From Pirellulaceae bacterium (lineage in GTDB: Bacteria; Planctomycetota; Planctomycetia; Pirellulales; Pirellulaceae), in contig JAKVBY010000048.1 of the NCBI GenBank assembly GCA_022446825.1, forward strand, positions 25,094 to 66,946: DNA of 41,853 bases, in the 5' to 3' direction. Shown here piece by piece: positions 1 to 9,300 of this stretch. The notes under the pieces were generated by a model. The model was not told where the DNA came from. It searched no databases and saw nothing but the letters and a program-made list of their open reading frames with translations. Within the stretch, counting starts at the first letter, position 1. Each line of letters opens with the position of its first letter. A program made the position numbers and the translations under genes.

Positions 1-435
1 CTGGGTTATGGATCCAGTAGCTTTGAACGGGCGAAAGCGGCCCTGTCGAGTTGGAAGATGTTTCCACCCTCCATGGCCACCCTGTATTGGCCAGATGCGC
101 CCATCGAAACAGGGACGGTCGTTTCTGTCCTATTTCGCGCCGGTCCCATCTGGTCACTTAACTCTTGCCGCATCATATATTGCCTTGATGAAGATGGAGC
201 GACCGAACGCTTTGGGTTTGCCTATGGCACATTGAAAGATCATCTAGAATGTGGCGAAGAGCGTTTTTCCGTCGAGTGGAATCATCAGGACGATTCGGTA
301 TGGTACGATCTCCGCGCCTGTTCGCGACCGCAACATTGGGCAGCCTACCTTGGATATCCGATAATTCGGTTTGAGCAAGCTCGTTTTCGAAAACTGTCCG
401 GCCAAAGCATGCACTGGGCAAGTTCCGCAGATTGA
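1..435 (+). CDS. DUF1990 family protein, 5' end missing
   Basis: The reading frame is open from the first base of the window, so the start lies upstream; 144 codons are visible. The sequence carries the DUF1990 (UPF0548) pattern: an opening Gly/Phe-Arg-Ala-Lys helix ending in a Trp, then a Trp near residue 30, a central GFAYGTL motif, a GEERF motif, a VWYDLRACSRP segment and a closing stretch in which a conserved proline, arginine and glutamine (YPIIRFEQARF) are kept. The visible part is close to the usual family length, so only a short N-terminus is lost. The biochemical function of the family is unknown. The stop overlaps the TTG start of the next ORF, which suggests translational coupling with a YndJ-like membrane protein. 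Family call firm, function unknown. Confidence 0.85.
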   Translation: MGYGSSSFERAKAALSSWKMFPPSMATLYWPDAPIETGTVVSVLFRAGPIWSLNSCRIIYCLDEDGATERFGFAYGTLKDHLECGEERFSVEWNHQDDSVWYDLRACSRPQHWAAYLGYPIIRFEQARFRKLSGQSMHWASSAD

Positions 436-794
436 CCGGTGCGGCTTCTCATAACATCGCTAGGCCAGAATCGGATGCATCACATAGGACACAACTCACG
501 GCGACGATTTTGCCCTGGGGAATTCTCGTGCTCGTCCCCTTGGAAATTCATCGTTTGGTGTGCTCCATTCGCGGTGTCCCTCCTTCGTTGGTCGGTCTGC
601 CGTTTTCCCCAGGTCTGTTACTTGCTGGACTATCTGCGGTCGTCGCGTTTTTATTTCCCCAAGGGAGTTGGGACGCCGCACTCTTTGTCACACCATGGAT
701 GCTTGTCACGTGGTTTCTAGCACTCACAGGCATGCGCGTTGGTACGGAACAATTCCTGATTCTCTTGCCCAGGAGAGAGAGATCCCTGACGTGA
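432..794 (+). pseudogene. Truncated YndJ-like membrane protein (N-terminal part only)
   Basis: A 120-codon frame starts at a TTG that overlaps the stop of the DUF1990 gene. It encodes three hydrophobic segments (about residues 27-43, 58-75 and 81-100). The last two, with the FLFPQGSWDAA and PWMLVTWFLALTGM motifs, resemble the N-terminal third of YndJ-type proteins, which from memory are several hundred residues long. After about residue 105 the resemblance stops and the frame ends 64 bp before the convergent epmA. I checked the other two frames up to epmA and saw no continuation, so this looks like a 3' deletion rather than one frameshift. It could instead be an intact short membrane protein. 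The YndJ resemblance is a judgement by eye. Confidence 0.5.
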
Positions 795-857
795 TCTCCC
801 TGATGATTCCCCGGGAAGCATTCCCATTAGCCTCAGTTCAGCGGGCAAGCTCACTTT

Positions 858-1850
858 TCACGCTCGATCAATGGGAAAGGCAATTACACGGTCAATCGAT
901 TCCGCGCCCGCGAGCATCATGACAAGCCGATCGAATCCAAGTGCCACCCCACAACAAGGGGGAAGACCTTGCTCCATCGCTCGAATTAATCGACTTTTTT
1001 CCGGCAGGCGTGAGCGTCCGTCGCGCGACCGCTGATCATTGATCGATCGATTTCTCTGCATCAAAACTTCGGCATCCAATAATTCATGATATCCGTTGGC
1101 CAATTCGATTCCTCGAAAATAAAGTTCGAAACGTTCGGCAACTGGAATATCGTCCTCGCGTACTTTTGCCAAAGCAGCTTGGCTGGCGGGATAATCATAG
1201 AGGATTACTGGTACTTCATCTCCCAGATTTGGTTCAATCAGTTCCGCCAGTAACAAATTCAACAATTGATCGCGATCATCTCTGTTCAGGCTTTGCGGAA
1301 TCGAAATGCAACGTTTCTCCAGAACAGCAACGAGATCTTTGTGAGGTGTCGAAAACGGCTCAATCTCAGCAAATGTTTCAAAAGCACTCTGATAGGTAAG
1401 CCGTTGACACGGGGGGGTTCCCAAAAGTTCATCAGCCACGGTTTCCAGTAAGGACATACCAGCTTCATAATCGTCACCCACGCGATACCATTCGACCATG
1501 GTAAATTCTGGATTATGCCAAGGTCCTTGCTCGCTGGCCCGAAAGGCATGGGCCACTTGGTAGATCGCATCCGCTCCAGCCGCCAACAATCGTTTCATGG
1601 CAAACTCAGGCGAGGTCTGCAAGAACATTCCCTTGCTATGTGCACTGCCCTCTGAATCAGGAATCGAGACTTTCATCGGCTCAATGAACCGGTCCACCAC
1701 TGTGTCGGCAGAAAGCAGTGGTGTATCGACTTCCAGAAAATCGCGGGCTGCAAAAAAACATCGCAATCGTTTCAAGCAATCGCTGCGCAAACGTAGATTC
1801 GCCCAAGGGGCACTCGGCAAGACGTCATTTCGGTTTTGCTCGGTGGACAT
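858..1850 (-). CDS. epmA: EF-P--(R)-beta-lysine ligase
   Basis: The 330-residue protein is a stand-alone class II lysyl-tRNA synthetase-like catalytic domain without an anticodon-binding domain, the size of E. coli EpmA (325). Class II motifs are visible: an N-terminal helix with FLEVDTPLLS (motif 1), FRASEQGPWHNPEFTMVEWY (motif 2) and GVALGFDRLVMMLAG (motif 3). The ELANGYHELLDA stretch matches the substrate pocket of EpmA/LysRS. Known role: it activates (R)-beta-lysine and attaches it to the conserved lysine of EF-P. The start is an ATG preceded by GGTGAG at five bases. It lies 69 bp downstream of efp on the same strand, so the two are probably cotranscribed. Confidence 0.93.
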   Translation of the reverse strand: MSTEQNRNDVLPSAPWANLRLRSDCLKRLRCFFAARDFLEVDTPLLSADTVVDRFIEPMKVSIPDSEGSAHSKGMFLQTSPEFAMKRLLAAGADAIYQVAHAFRASEQGPWHNPEFTMVEWYRVGDDYEAGMSLLETVADELLGTPPCQRLTYQSAFETFAEIEPFSTPHKDLVAVLEKRCISIPQSLNRDDRDQLLNLLLAELIEPNLGDEVPVILYDYPASQAALAKVREDDIPVAERFELYFRGIELANGYHELLDAEVLMQRNRSINDQRSRDGRSRLPEKSRLIRAMEQGLPPCCGVALGFDRLVMMLAGAESIDRVIAFPIDRA

Positions 1851-1919
1851 CGATTCTCACCCGAACAGATACGTTTGCATCCTATCCGTGATCTCACTTC
1901 CGTCTTCAACCAGCAAGCA

Positions 1920-2489
1920 CTAGTTGCTGACGCGCTCCACATAGTCACCTGTCCGGGAATCGATTTTGATAACGTTGCCTTCCTTAATAAAACCAGGAAC
2001 AATGAATTCCCCACCGGTTTCCACAATGGCGGGTTTGGTGACATTTGTTGCCGTATCGCCTTTCGCGCCGGGTTCACATTGAGTCACTTGCAATTCAACA
2101 TGATTGGGGGGAGTCATGGTAATCGGATTGCCATTCCACAGAATCATCGAACAGGCCAGACCTTCCTTAAGATATCGCCAGAGATCATCGATTTGATCAC
2201 CCGAAAGTTCATACTGTTCGTATGTCTTGTTGTCCATAAAGACAAACGTGTCACCCTGTCGATAGAGGTACTGCACATCGATTTCTTCGACATCTGCCGC
2301 TTCGACTGATTCGCCACCTTTATAATTGCGTTCCAAAAGGGTTCCACGAATGAGGTTCTTCATGCGCAAGGTGTAAATGGCGTTGCCTTTTCCCGGTTTG
2401 CGAAAAGTTGATTCAACCACCAAATACGGCTCGCCGTCTAATTGAATTTTGAGTCCTTTACGGAAGTCGCTTGTCTTGTACGTTGCCAC
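1920..2489 (-). CDS. efp: Translation elongation factor P
   Basis: The 189-residue protein has the EF-P length and three-domain order: KOW-like N-terminal domain, OB domain, C-terminal OB domain ending in KIDSRTGDYVERV. The modification loop reads RKPGKGN, placing Lys34 exactly at the beta-lysylated position of E. coli EF-P. EF-P rescues ribosomes stalled at consecutive prolines. The start is a GTG (bases 2489-2487), chosen because the translated ATYKTSDF aligns residue for residue with E. coli; GGGA lies about eight bases upstream. The next gene on the strand is epmA, and epmB diverges just upstream, so this locus encodes the factor and both main modifying enzymes. Confidence 0.96.
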   Translation of the reverse strand: MATYKTSDFRKGLKIQLDGEPYLVVESTFRKPGKGNAIYTLRMKNLIRGTLLERNYKGGESVEAADVEEIDVQYLYRQGDTFVFMDNKTYEQYELSGDQIDDLWRYLKEGLACSMILWNGNPITMTPPNHVELQVTQCEPGAKGDTATNVTKPAIVETGGEFIVPGFIKEGNVIKIDSRTGDYVERVSN

Positions 2490-2539
2490 GTTTCGTTCCC
2501 TACTTCGATTTAAGTCCGTCTATGGTTATTCTACGAAGC

Positions 2540-3568
2540 ATGGCAATTGTAACGTCTGATCACGATTCTGTCCGCGCCGGTAAGCTGTCCACACTTTCTT
2601 GGCAAAAAGCCTTGAAAGAAGCGATCCGTGATCCAGTCGAGTTATGCCGCACGCTCCAGCTACCAGCAAAATTCGAAATTGGAGCGGAGCAGGCCGCAGC
2701 AGAATTTCCCGTGTTCGCACCAAAAGATTTTGTCGCCAAAATGGAGGTCGGCAATCCGAGCGATCCGCTTTTACGTCAAGTCCTTCCAGTGGACGAGGAG
2801 CTTCTCCTGGCACCGGGATACGTTTCCGATCCCGTGGGGGATCTGGCGGCACAAAAAACACCCGGTCTGATTCAGAAATATCATGGGCGCGCGCTTGCAA
2901 TCACCACTGGTCGTTGCGCGGTGCATTGTCGCTACTGTTTTCGACGCGAATATCCCTATGCAGAAGGGCCACGATCGCACCGAGAGTTTGCACCTCTTTT
3001 GCAAACGATCGCGGCAGATTCTACGATCGAAGAAATCTTACTCAGCGGTGGCGATCCATTGACTGTCGTGGATGAGGGGTTATCCGACCTGATTCAGCAA
3101 CTTGAGAACATCGAGCATCTGCGGCGTCTACGGATTCATACGCGATTGCCAATCGTGATTCCGCAACGAGTCACAGATGCATTATTAGAATCTCTACAGC
3201 GCACACAACTGGTATCGCTGGTTGTTGTGCACGCGAACCATCCCGCAGAAATCGATTGCCATGTGGCTGCTGCATTACAGCGAATTGTAGAGGCCGGAAT
3301 CCCCGTATTAAATCAGTCCGTTCTCTTGCGCGGGGTCAACGACTGCGCGAAAACTTTAATTAAACTGTCCGAGAAGCTCATCAATTGTCGAGTCATGCCC
3401 TATTATCTCAATCAGCTCGACCGAGTTAACGGTGCCGCGCATTTTGAAGTAAAGGTCGATGTGGGAAAAGCCATCATCGCAGAGATGCGTACGCGTCTCC
3501 CAGGTTATGCGGTACCGCGATATGTCCAAGAACATGCCGGCGATCAGCATAAACGACCTCTTGCCTGA
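2540..3568 (+). CDS. epmB: EF-P beta-lysylation protein, L-lysine 2,3-aminomutase type
   Basis: Radical SAM/PLP enzyme of 342 residues, the same length as E. coli EpmB. The iron-sulfur motif CAVHCRYC is at residues 126-133, followed by a GGDPL cofactor-binding motif. The short C-terminal tail ends in HKRPLA, whose lysine (residue 338) sits where E. coli EpmB has its PLP lysine. Absence of the long C-terminal extension of catabolic lysine aminomutases supports EpmB. It converts L-lysine to (R)-beta-lysine for EpmA. In-frame ATGs also exist at 2522 and 2471; 2540 gives the N-terminus most like E. coli EpmB (MAIVT). The gene is divergent from efp across about 50 bp, which must hold both promoters. 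Confidence 0.92.
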   Translation: MAIVTSDHDSVRAGKLSTLSWQKALKEAIRDPVELCRTLQLPAKFEIGAEQAAAEFPVFAPKDFVAKMEVGNPSDPLLRQVLPVDEELLLAPGYVSDPVGDLAAQKTPGLIQKYHGRALAITTGRCAVHCRYCFRREYPYAEGPRSHREFAPLLQTIAADSTIEEILLSGGDPLTVVDEGLSDLIQQLENIEHLRRLRIHTRLPIVIPQRVTDALLESLQRTQLVSLVVVHANHPAEIDCHVAAALQRIVEAGIPVLNQSVLLRGVNDCAKTLIKLSEKLINCRVMPYYLNQLDRVNGAAHFEVKVDVGKAIIAEMRTRLPGYAVPRYVQEHAGDQHKRPLA

Positions 3569-3603
3569 CCCAACAAACTTATCAAGTCAAACAACTCTTT
3601 CTT

Positions 3604-4287
3604 TCAGACTCTCAAGCAGTACTTCCAGCGCAACGTGCAAGGTACCGAGGAGTTCGAGTTCGGGCGTTGGATCGTGATTTGACGTCCAATACTTAGTCGG
3701 CATTCCGGATCATCCCCTGCGGTGGGTTCCAATTGCAGTCTCACAGCTCCCGTTGCCGTAGTGAGTAGCGCCGTATTGTCATCACCAATTTCACTTTCGA
3801 CAGAATCGTTGGTGTACACGCTACCCAAGAATTGGGGGAAACCATGGCAGCGACAGGCGACATCAAAAATTATTTGGGAGGATTCTTGCCGCACTTCCAC
3901 GCTGCCTGACCAATGGCTCTTGCCCGCCATTCCCACTAAAAATAGCGTTTGTTGATCATCGCATGAGCCTTCCAAACTGAGTTGTTGAAATGGAGGACTC
4001 GGGGGCCAATCATCGTCACTGCTCCCTTCAAGGGAAGACAACACCAATTGCGATTGTTGCTGATGAATGCATTCAATCAACTGTCGGTACCGGTCCCGGT
4101 GCCACTCAAAGGTGACCCGCAAGCCGACTCCATTTGCATTGGAAACTTCTAAAATTGTCGGTTCGGTGGTCATTGTCTTTTCAGATTGTTCAATGCTTAG
4201 TTCGTCGACAAAAGCAGTACTCCCCCAGCGACAAGAGAGACTACGGCTGGTTGTGACCCTCTGGGCTGCGACAATCAGCAGGGCCAT
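3604..4287 (-). CDS. Protein of unknown function
   Basis: A 227-residue protein that I do not recognise. The ATG at 4287 has AAAGG eight bases upstream; a later in-frame ATG at 4173 has a weaker site. The N-terminus is mildly hydrophobic (MALLIVAAQ) but too short for a convincing signal peptide. The sequence is rich in Ser, Gln, Asp and Glu and looks mainly beta. Two similar Leu-Ser-Leu-Glu-Gly-Ser phrases occur around residues 85-110, and it ends in basic residues. It converges on epmB with 35 bp between the stops. Codon usage looks ordinary and the frame is uninterrupted, so I consider it a real gene; no function can be proposed. Confidence 0.6.
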   Translation of the reverse strand: MALLIVAAQRVTTSRSLSCRWGSTAFVDELSIEQSEKTMTTEPTILEVSNANGVGLRVTFEWHRDRYRQLIECIHQQQSQLVLSSLEGSSDDDWPPSPPFQQLSLEGSCDDQQTLFLVGMAGKSHWSGSVEVRQESSQIIFDVACRCHGFPQFLGSVYTNDSVESEIGDDNTALLTTATGAVRLQLEPTAGDDPECRLSIGRQITIQRPNSNSSVPCTLRWKYCLRV

Positions 4288-4290
4288 CAA

Positions 4291-4745
4291 TTGAACCTTT
4301 TGTTACGTCAACATCAACCTTGGTGACGTCTGAATCTCTAAAAATAGGCCCGTGTTAACTGAAGAACGCGCAATAATCCTCAGCTCATTCACGCACACAA
4401 AGTTACCAAAAATTTCAAGTGTGCAGTTAAGCAACATGAACAGTGCACCAAAAGCGACCAACTTTTGATCGGTTTGTCCGGCTCTGAGCAAATCCTAGGA
4501 TCGGTTGCTTTGGCGACACCGCTCCAAATTACTTCTGGGGCTGCCGAGAGACTCCCCACAAAGCCGAGTTGCCTGACAAACCGCGAACGAGTCGATAGGC
4601 CCTGCATCACCTCGTAGACTAAGATTTTGGGCCCGTTTCGAATCCTACGTTTTCCTCCTTTGCCAACTCGGGCGACAACGTTCAGAATGACCCCAGCAAT
4701 AACCGCCGCACACAACTACCGCCCCGAAAATCATCCTGGTTAAAA
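4291..4745. other. Gene-free stretch between two divergent genes
   Basis: About 455 bp between the divergently read unknown gene and the GNAT gene. I see no convincing ORF, RNA gene or repeat; it presumably holds promoters for both neighbours. A TTCGAATCC near 4637 resembles a tRNA T-loop but has no matching stem. Confidence 0.4.
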
Positions 4746-4754
4746 GTGCATCCC

Positions 4755-5750
4755 ATGACAAACAGCCCGCGCCCGTTTCAATGGACTCATCAACAGCCGC
4801 CGTTCCCGACCGGTTTGATTGATGAGTTTCTTTCTTTTTGGGAACGGGTGTTTCATTATTCTTTTTATGAGACGAAGGGGATTCTTCGTGGCGAAGAATC
4901 TGCCAACAATACCGACGTCCTCTATGTTGCTCGTGATGGTCAACGCTTGGCAGCGACCTGTCATCTAACAATCTCCCAAACCGATCCTCGCCTCGGCGGT
5001 GTCGGTGAGGTGGCAGTCCCGGACGAGTTTCGCCGTCTGGGGTTGGCAACGACCCTTTGTGAAACAGCCCGCGATGATTTTTTTGCGCGGGGTGGTGAAG
5101 CATTATTTCTCGGCACAGAAAACCCTCAAGCCCAACGAATCTATGAACGTCTGGGATGGCAGCAACTACCAGGCACAACTGTGATGGTTTGCACGCAACG
5201 ACCAGCGGCAGCGAAAACATTTTTAGAGCATTGGTTTCAAATGAGATCACGCCCGTGCCGGATTAAAGTGGCTGGCAGCGATATTCGCATTCCGTTGATT
5301 CCCTTAGCCCTAATAGATCACCCCTGGACCATTCTCGATGTTCATGCCGATTTGCTCTCATCGCGACAGTATGTGCAACATTCCTGCATGGGTTTGTATC
5401 CAAGATATGAGCAACTGGTCAGCAAAGGAGTCGTCTTTGCAGCGTGGACCGAGGATAATCGGTTACTCGGCCTTGCCAGCGTAAAGATTGATGGCCCGTT
5501 CGCTTCAATTGATGCGTTTGCCTACGAGTTCGACCAAGGCAACAGCCTCTGGAAGCAATTAATTCGTCGAGGTCTGCAGTGGGTTGCTGAGCACCCCATT
5601 TCTGAGTGCTATTGTCTGGTCGCTGTTTCGGATGAGACAAAACACAGCGCCTTTCATTCTGAAAATTTTGTCGACGTAGGAACCGGCGAAAGCCTCACGA
5701 TTGGAGAAGAGGTTATTAAAACCCGTAAAATGCGCTACGACCTCGGATAG
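4755..5750 (+). CDS. GNAT-family N-acetyltransferase
   Basis: A 331-residue protein. The N-terminal half is a standard GNAT fold: beta strands with LYVARDGQRLAATCHL, then VGEVAVPDEFRRLGLATTL, in which the R-R-x-G-L-A loop binds acetyl-CoA pyrophosphate, then ENPQAQRIYERLGW, the usual motif B. The C-terminal half (from about residue 165) has GNAT-like strand patterns (VVFAAWTEDNRLLGLASVKIDG) but no clear acetyl-CoA loop, so it is probably a degenerate second GNAT domain. The substrate cannot be told. A GTG at 4746 is an alternative start three codons earlier; neither has a strong ribosome binding site. It stands alone between two gene-free stretches. Confidence 0.75.
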   Translation: MTNSPRPFQWTHQQPPFPTGLIDEFLSFWERVFHYSFYETKGILRGEESANNTDVLYVARDGQRLAATCHLTISQTDPRLGGVGEVAVPDEFRRLGLATTLCETARDDFFARGGEALFLGTENPQAQRIYERLGWQQLPGTTVMVCTQRPAAAKTFLEHWFQMRSRPCRIKVAGSDIRIPLIPLALIDHPWTILDVHADLLSSRQYVQHSCMGLYPRYEQLVSKGVVFAAWTEDNRLLGLASVKIDGPFASIDAFAYEFDQGNSLWKQLIRRGLQWVAEHPISECYCLVAVSDETKHSAFHSENFVDVGTGESLTIGEEVIKTRKMRYDLG

Positions 5751-6316
5751 TAAGGTAAGTAAATACGAGGCGTTTTCGCTGAGAGATTTTCTGTGTGTCG
5801 CTGTTTTCCTCGGCGCACCTTGTCGGAGTGAGATTTGCAATTCGCTTGGGCAGGCAACAAACGTCACCTTTATCCTCGAGACAAAACACGCCGCAGAATA
5901 TGGCCAACTTCATGGATGCCGGCGGATTTTTTGTGGCGGTCAAACAGGCGGATTCTTGATTGTGGCGAATCAAGCAACTGAAACGTAGTTCCGCTTCACA
6001 TCGATACAACAACGGGCGCGGTGGCTCCCACTGGTTAAGAGTTGTAGATTCATTGCCCAGTTCGTATTTGCTACCGTGCCCTGTAAGCGGCCGCTCGACT
6101 ACAATGTTTTGTTGAGAAGATACCTGCGAAGCTCGAAGTGATCTTGTGACAGTTGTTTTCGTTAAGTCGATGCGACGAGAATGGTTCTTTCAGGAATCGG
6201 GAACATCACACCATGTTCCCTCACTAGTGTACGTCTGCTGTCTTTCATCCCTGCCGCTTCGATCAAAAGGTTATTTCGATAATCCTGGTCTAGTTTGCCA
6301 TGAGACATATGCTGTA
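5751..6316. other. Gene-free stretch upstream of the GH2-like gene
   Basis: About 565 bp. The first 170 codons' worth contain only chance frames. A TACAAT at 6100-6105 could be a -10 element for the downstream gene but lacks a good -35 partner. An upstream extension of the GH2 frame to 6146 exists but precedes the signal peptide and is probably untranslated. Confidence 0.4.
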
Positions 6317-9300
6317 ATGCCACGTCGAAACATTCCTTGGGTCAGGATGGTCATCTTGGCCTCCGTACTTTTTTGGCCGTTGCTTGTTGTTGGGGCAGAT
6401 CCGGCAACAGCCGACCTAACGAACGCGGATCCGCATGATGTCATGACGTCCAACTCGCTGGTCACGATCCTTAATCGGAAAAAGGTCGTTGATCTGGCAG
6501 GGCCGTGGAGGTTTCAGGCGGACCCGCATGACATTGGTGAAAGCGAACGCTGGTTTAAATTGGGTGTGCGTGACAGGTTGATCAAAGTGCCGTCGACCTG
6601 GCAAGTCGTTTTTGAGGATCTCAGAGAATACGTTGGCACAGGATGGTATGAGAGAGAGTTCACGCTTTCATCGGCGCATCAAGGGAAAAGGATCGCCGCT
6701 GTTTTCTGCGCTGTGAATTACTACACCACGGTGTGGGTCAACGGAAAATTGGCGGGCCAAAACGAAGGTGGTTATCTGCCGTTCGATGTGGATCTGACAA
6801 ATCTGATCAATTTTGACCAGCCGAACACGCTGACTGTGAAGGTGACTGATCCGGAGTATCAACTGGAAAATCCGGTCGGCTACCAGCAGATCGAAATGGA
6901 ACGAATGAGTGGCATCTGGCGGCAAGCCTGGATCGAAACAACGGGGCCTACCTATGTCTCGGACATTCATGTCGTTTCGGACATTGATCGATCCACAGTC
7001 GATGTAGACGTCGAATACAGCGTACCACCTCGGCAGGTCGAGAAAAACGTGCTGTTAAGCCTGCGCGTGGACGGCCCTCACGGGGTCACGCAACGCACGC
7101 AGCAGGCAATCGTACTGCCCTCAAGAGATCAGCGCGGACGTTGTCGAACGCATACACAGCTTTTCATTGATAACCCCAAATTGTGGTCACCCGACAACCC
7201 GCAACTCTATACAGTGACCGCCACAGTGTTAGATGAAAATACCGTTGTCGATGCAGCCACGCGCGATTTCGGCATGCGCAAAATCGACATCGATGGGATT
7301 CATATCCGGCTCAACAACCAGCCCCTCTTGTTGATGGGAGCGATCGATGCGGGTGATGTTCCCGATAAGAACGTTTATCTATCCGAGTATCACGCGCCCA
7401 CGGATGAAGAGATCAAACACGAGGTGCTGGCAGCGAAACAAATGGGCTTTAACATCATCCGTAAGCATCTCTTCATTGATGATCACCGATACTATGATTG
7501 GGCCGACCGGTTGGGATTGTTGGTATACGGCGAGCCTCCCTATTACTGGACGATTACCTCTGTTGCTAAAGCCCGCTGGACTCGACAAGTTGATGGTTGG
7601 GTACGCCGAGATCGGAGTCATCCCAGCGTCGTTTTTTGGGCGCTGTTCAATGCGGCTTCCGGCCTAGAACCCATGCCGCTCCCTTTCGGAGGTCCGGAGT
7701 ATCTAGGAGAAACACCGACCCACGAACAGCAGGCTGCGATGGTCCAAGCAGCTCGCGACATGGTGAAAGGTCTGGACCCCACCCGACCGGTTCTCGACAC
7801 GAGTGGTGGCAAACCGTTCAATACAGAAATCGTGGCCCTGATGCGCTACGGCTATTCGGGGCCACATTCATATTTGCGCGCCAAATCACATTATCCTGGC
7901 CTGCGCGCCGATAGCACCGCTCGCCTTCCGGGACAAGGCGACACAACGCAGACTCGACGGCCGCTGATATGTGGTGAGTTGGGCGGCTACGTATTTTTCC
8001 CGGATATCGAAAAATACAAACGCCAATGGCAAGGTCAGGTGCCATGGCCGATCGCCAGACACGCTGGGCTTGGGTGGGGTGAGTGTCGTTACATGGGAGC
8101 CAACTACGACCAACGGTTCTATGAATGGGGTTTGGACAAAGTGTACGGTAGCTTCGCACATTTTTCCCATCAGCATGATTGGTCGGCCTTTTACGATCTG
8201 AAATTCGAAATCGAGCAGCTGAGAAAAAGCCCCGAGGTCACTGGGTTTATCTTTACGTTGTTCAACAACACAGGACCGTTTGTCCATGGTCTTGTTGATT
8301 ACGATCTGTCGCTGCGCCCGTTTGCCAACCAATTGGCTGAGTTTCTCAACCCCGATTTGTTGATCATTGATTGGCAAAAACTGAACTATTGGGATGACGA
8401 GCCGTTCCAAGCAGACCTTCTTCTGTCTCACTACGGTAGGCAGCCAATTCACGATGCGGTGATCCATTGGGAACTACGAGCGGCGTCGGATACCAAGAAG
8501 GATTCGCTTATCACAGGGGATATTCACGGACTGTCGATGGCACAAGTCGGCGTCGGACCAGCGGGTCGAATCTCATTCAATATGCCTTCGGTCAGCGAGG
8601 GAACTACCTTGCGTCTCCTTGTCGAGCTTCGACAAGAGGGTATCGTTTTGTCCCGAAACTACACAGACTTGTATGTTTATCCGGCGCGGTGGAAGCGTGC
8701 TCCGACAAACCGGCAGTTGAATGTGACGGCTGTAAAGTTACCCACTGAAGTGAAGTACTCTATCGGCGATACGACGGGGCCAGTGAAACTGACAAAGATT
8801 CCGGTAAAGGTGGGCGATCGGATTAACTTTATCGCGGATCCTCTCCAACATGGCGGGGGTGATACACAGACATTGCATGCCAAGATTGGGGTGCATGGTA
8901 AAGCCGGCCAGATGTGGGATGTGGCCGATGACTGGACGATTGACCCTGGGAAAAACAACGAGGACTCGACCTGGTCAAAACGCTGGACTGAAAAATTATC
9001 CGATGTGACTCAGCGGTCGGGACAATACCCACTCATGACACGCCACAGTTTCTACGATGGTGTGTGGAACATCGGTAACGTGCCACCACAGTTCTGGTGT
9101 GTCGCTACCGATGTTGGTCCCTTCACCTGGAAAAACGATACCGACGGTGACGTAGGGATTGCTGGGGTCGGCGGTGTTCGTGTACCACCCGAAACAGTTG
9201 TCTGGAATCCTGTGAACATTGGTTCCAAACTCTACATGGCCGTGCACAGTTGGTTGAGTCCTCTCGATGGTTTTGTTGACATCGAGTTCCAGTCAACTCT

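Noticed and set aside
4625-4660. TTTCGAATCCTACG in a gene-free region, tested as a tRNA on both strands
   Set aside because: The five bases on each side of the loop do not pair, and no other cloverleaf arm can be built.
4645-5250. 201-codon minus-strand frame
   Set aside because: Antisense to the GNAT domain, which has a clear acetyl-CoA loop on the plus strand; the product has no domain.
7886-8467. 193-codon minus-strand frame
   Set aside because: Antisense shadow of the GH2-like barrel, including the nucleophile motif.
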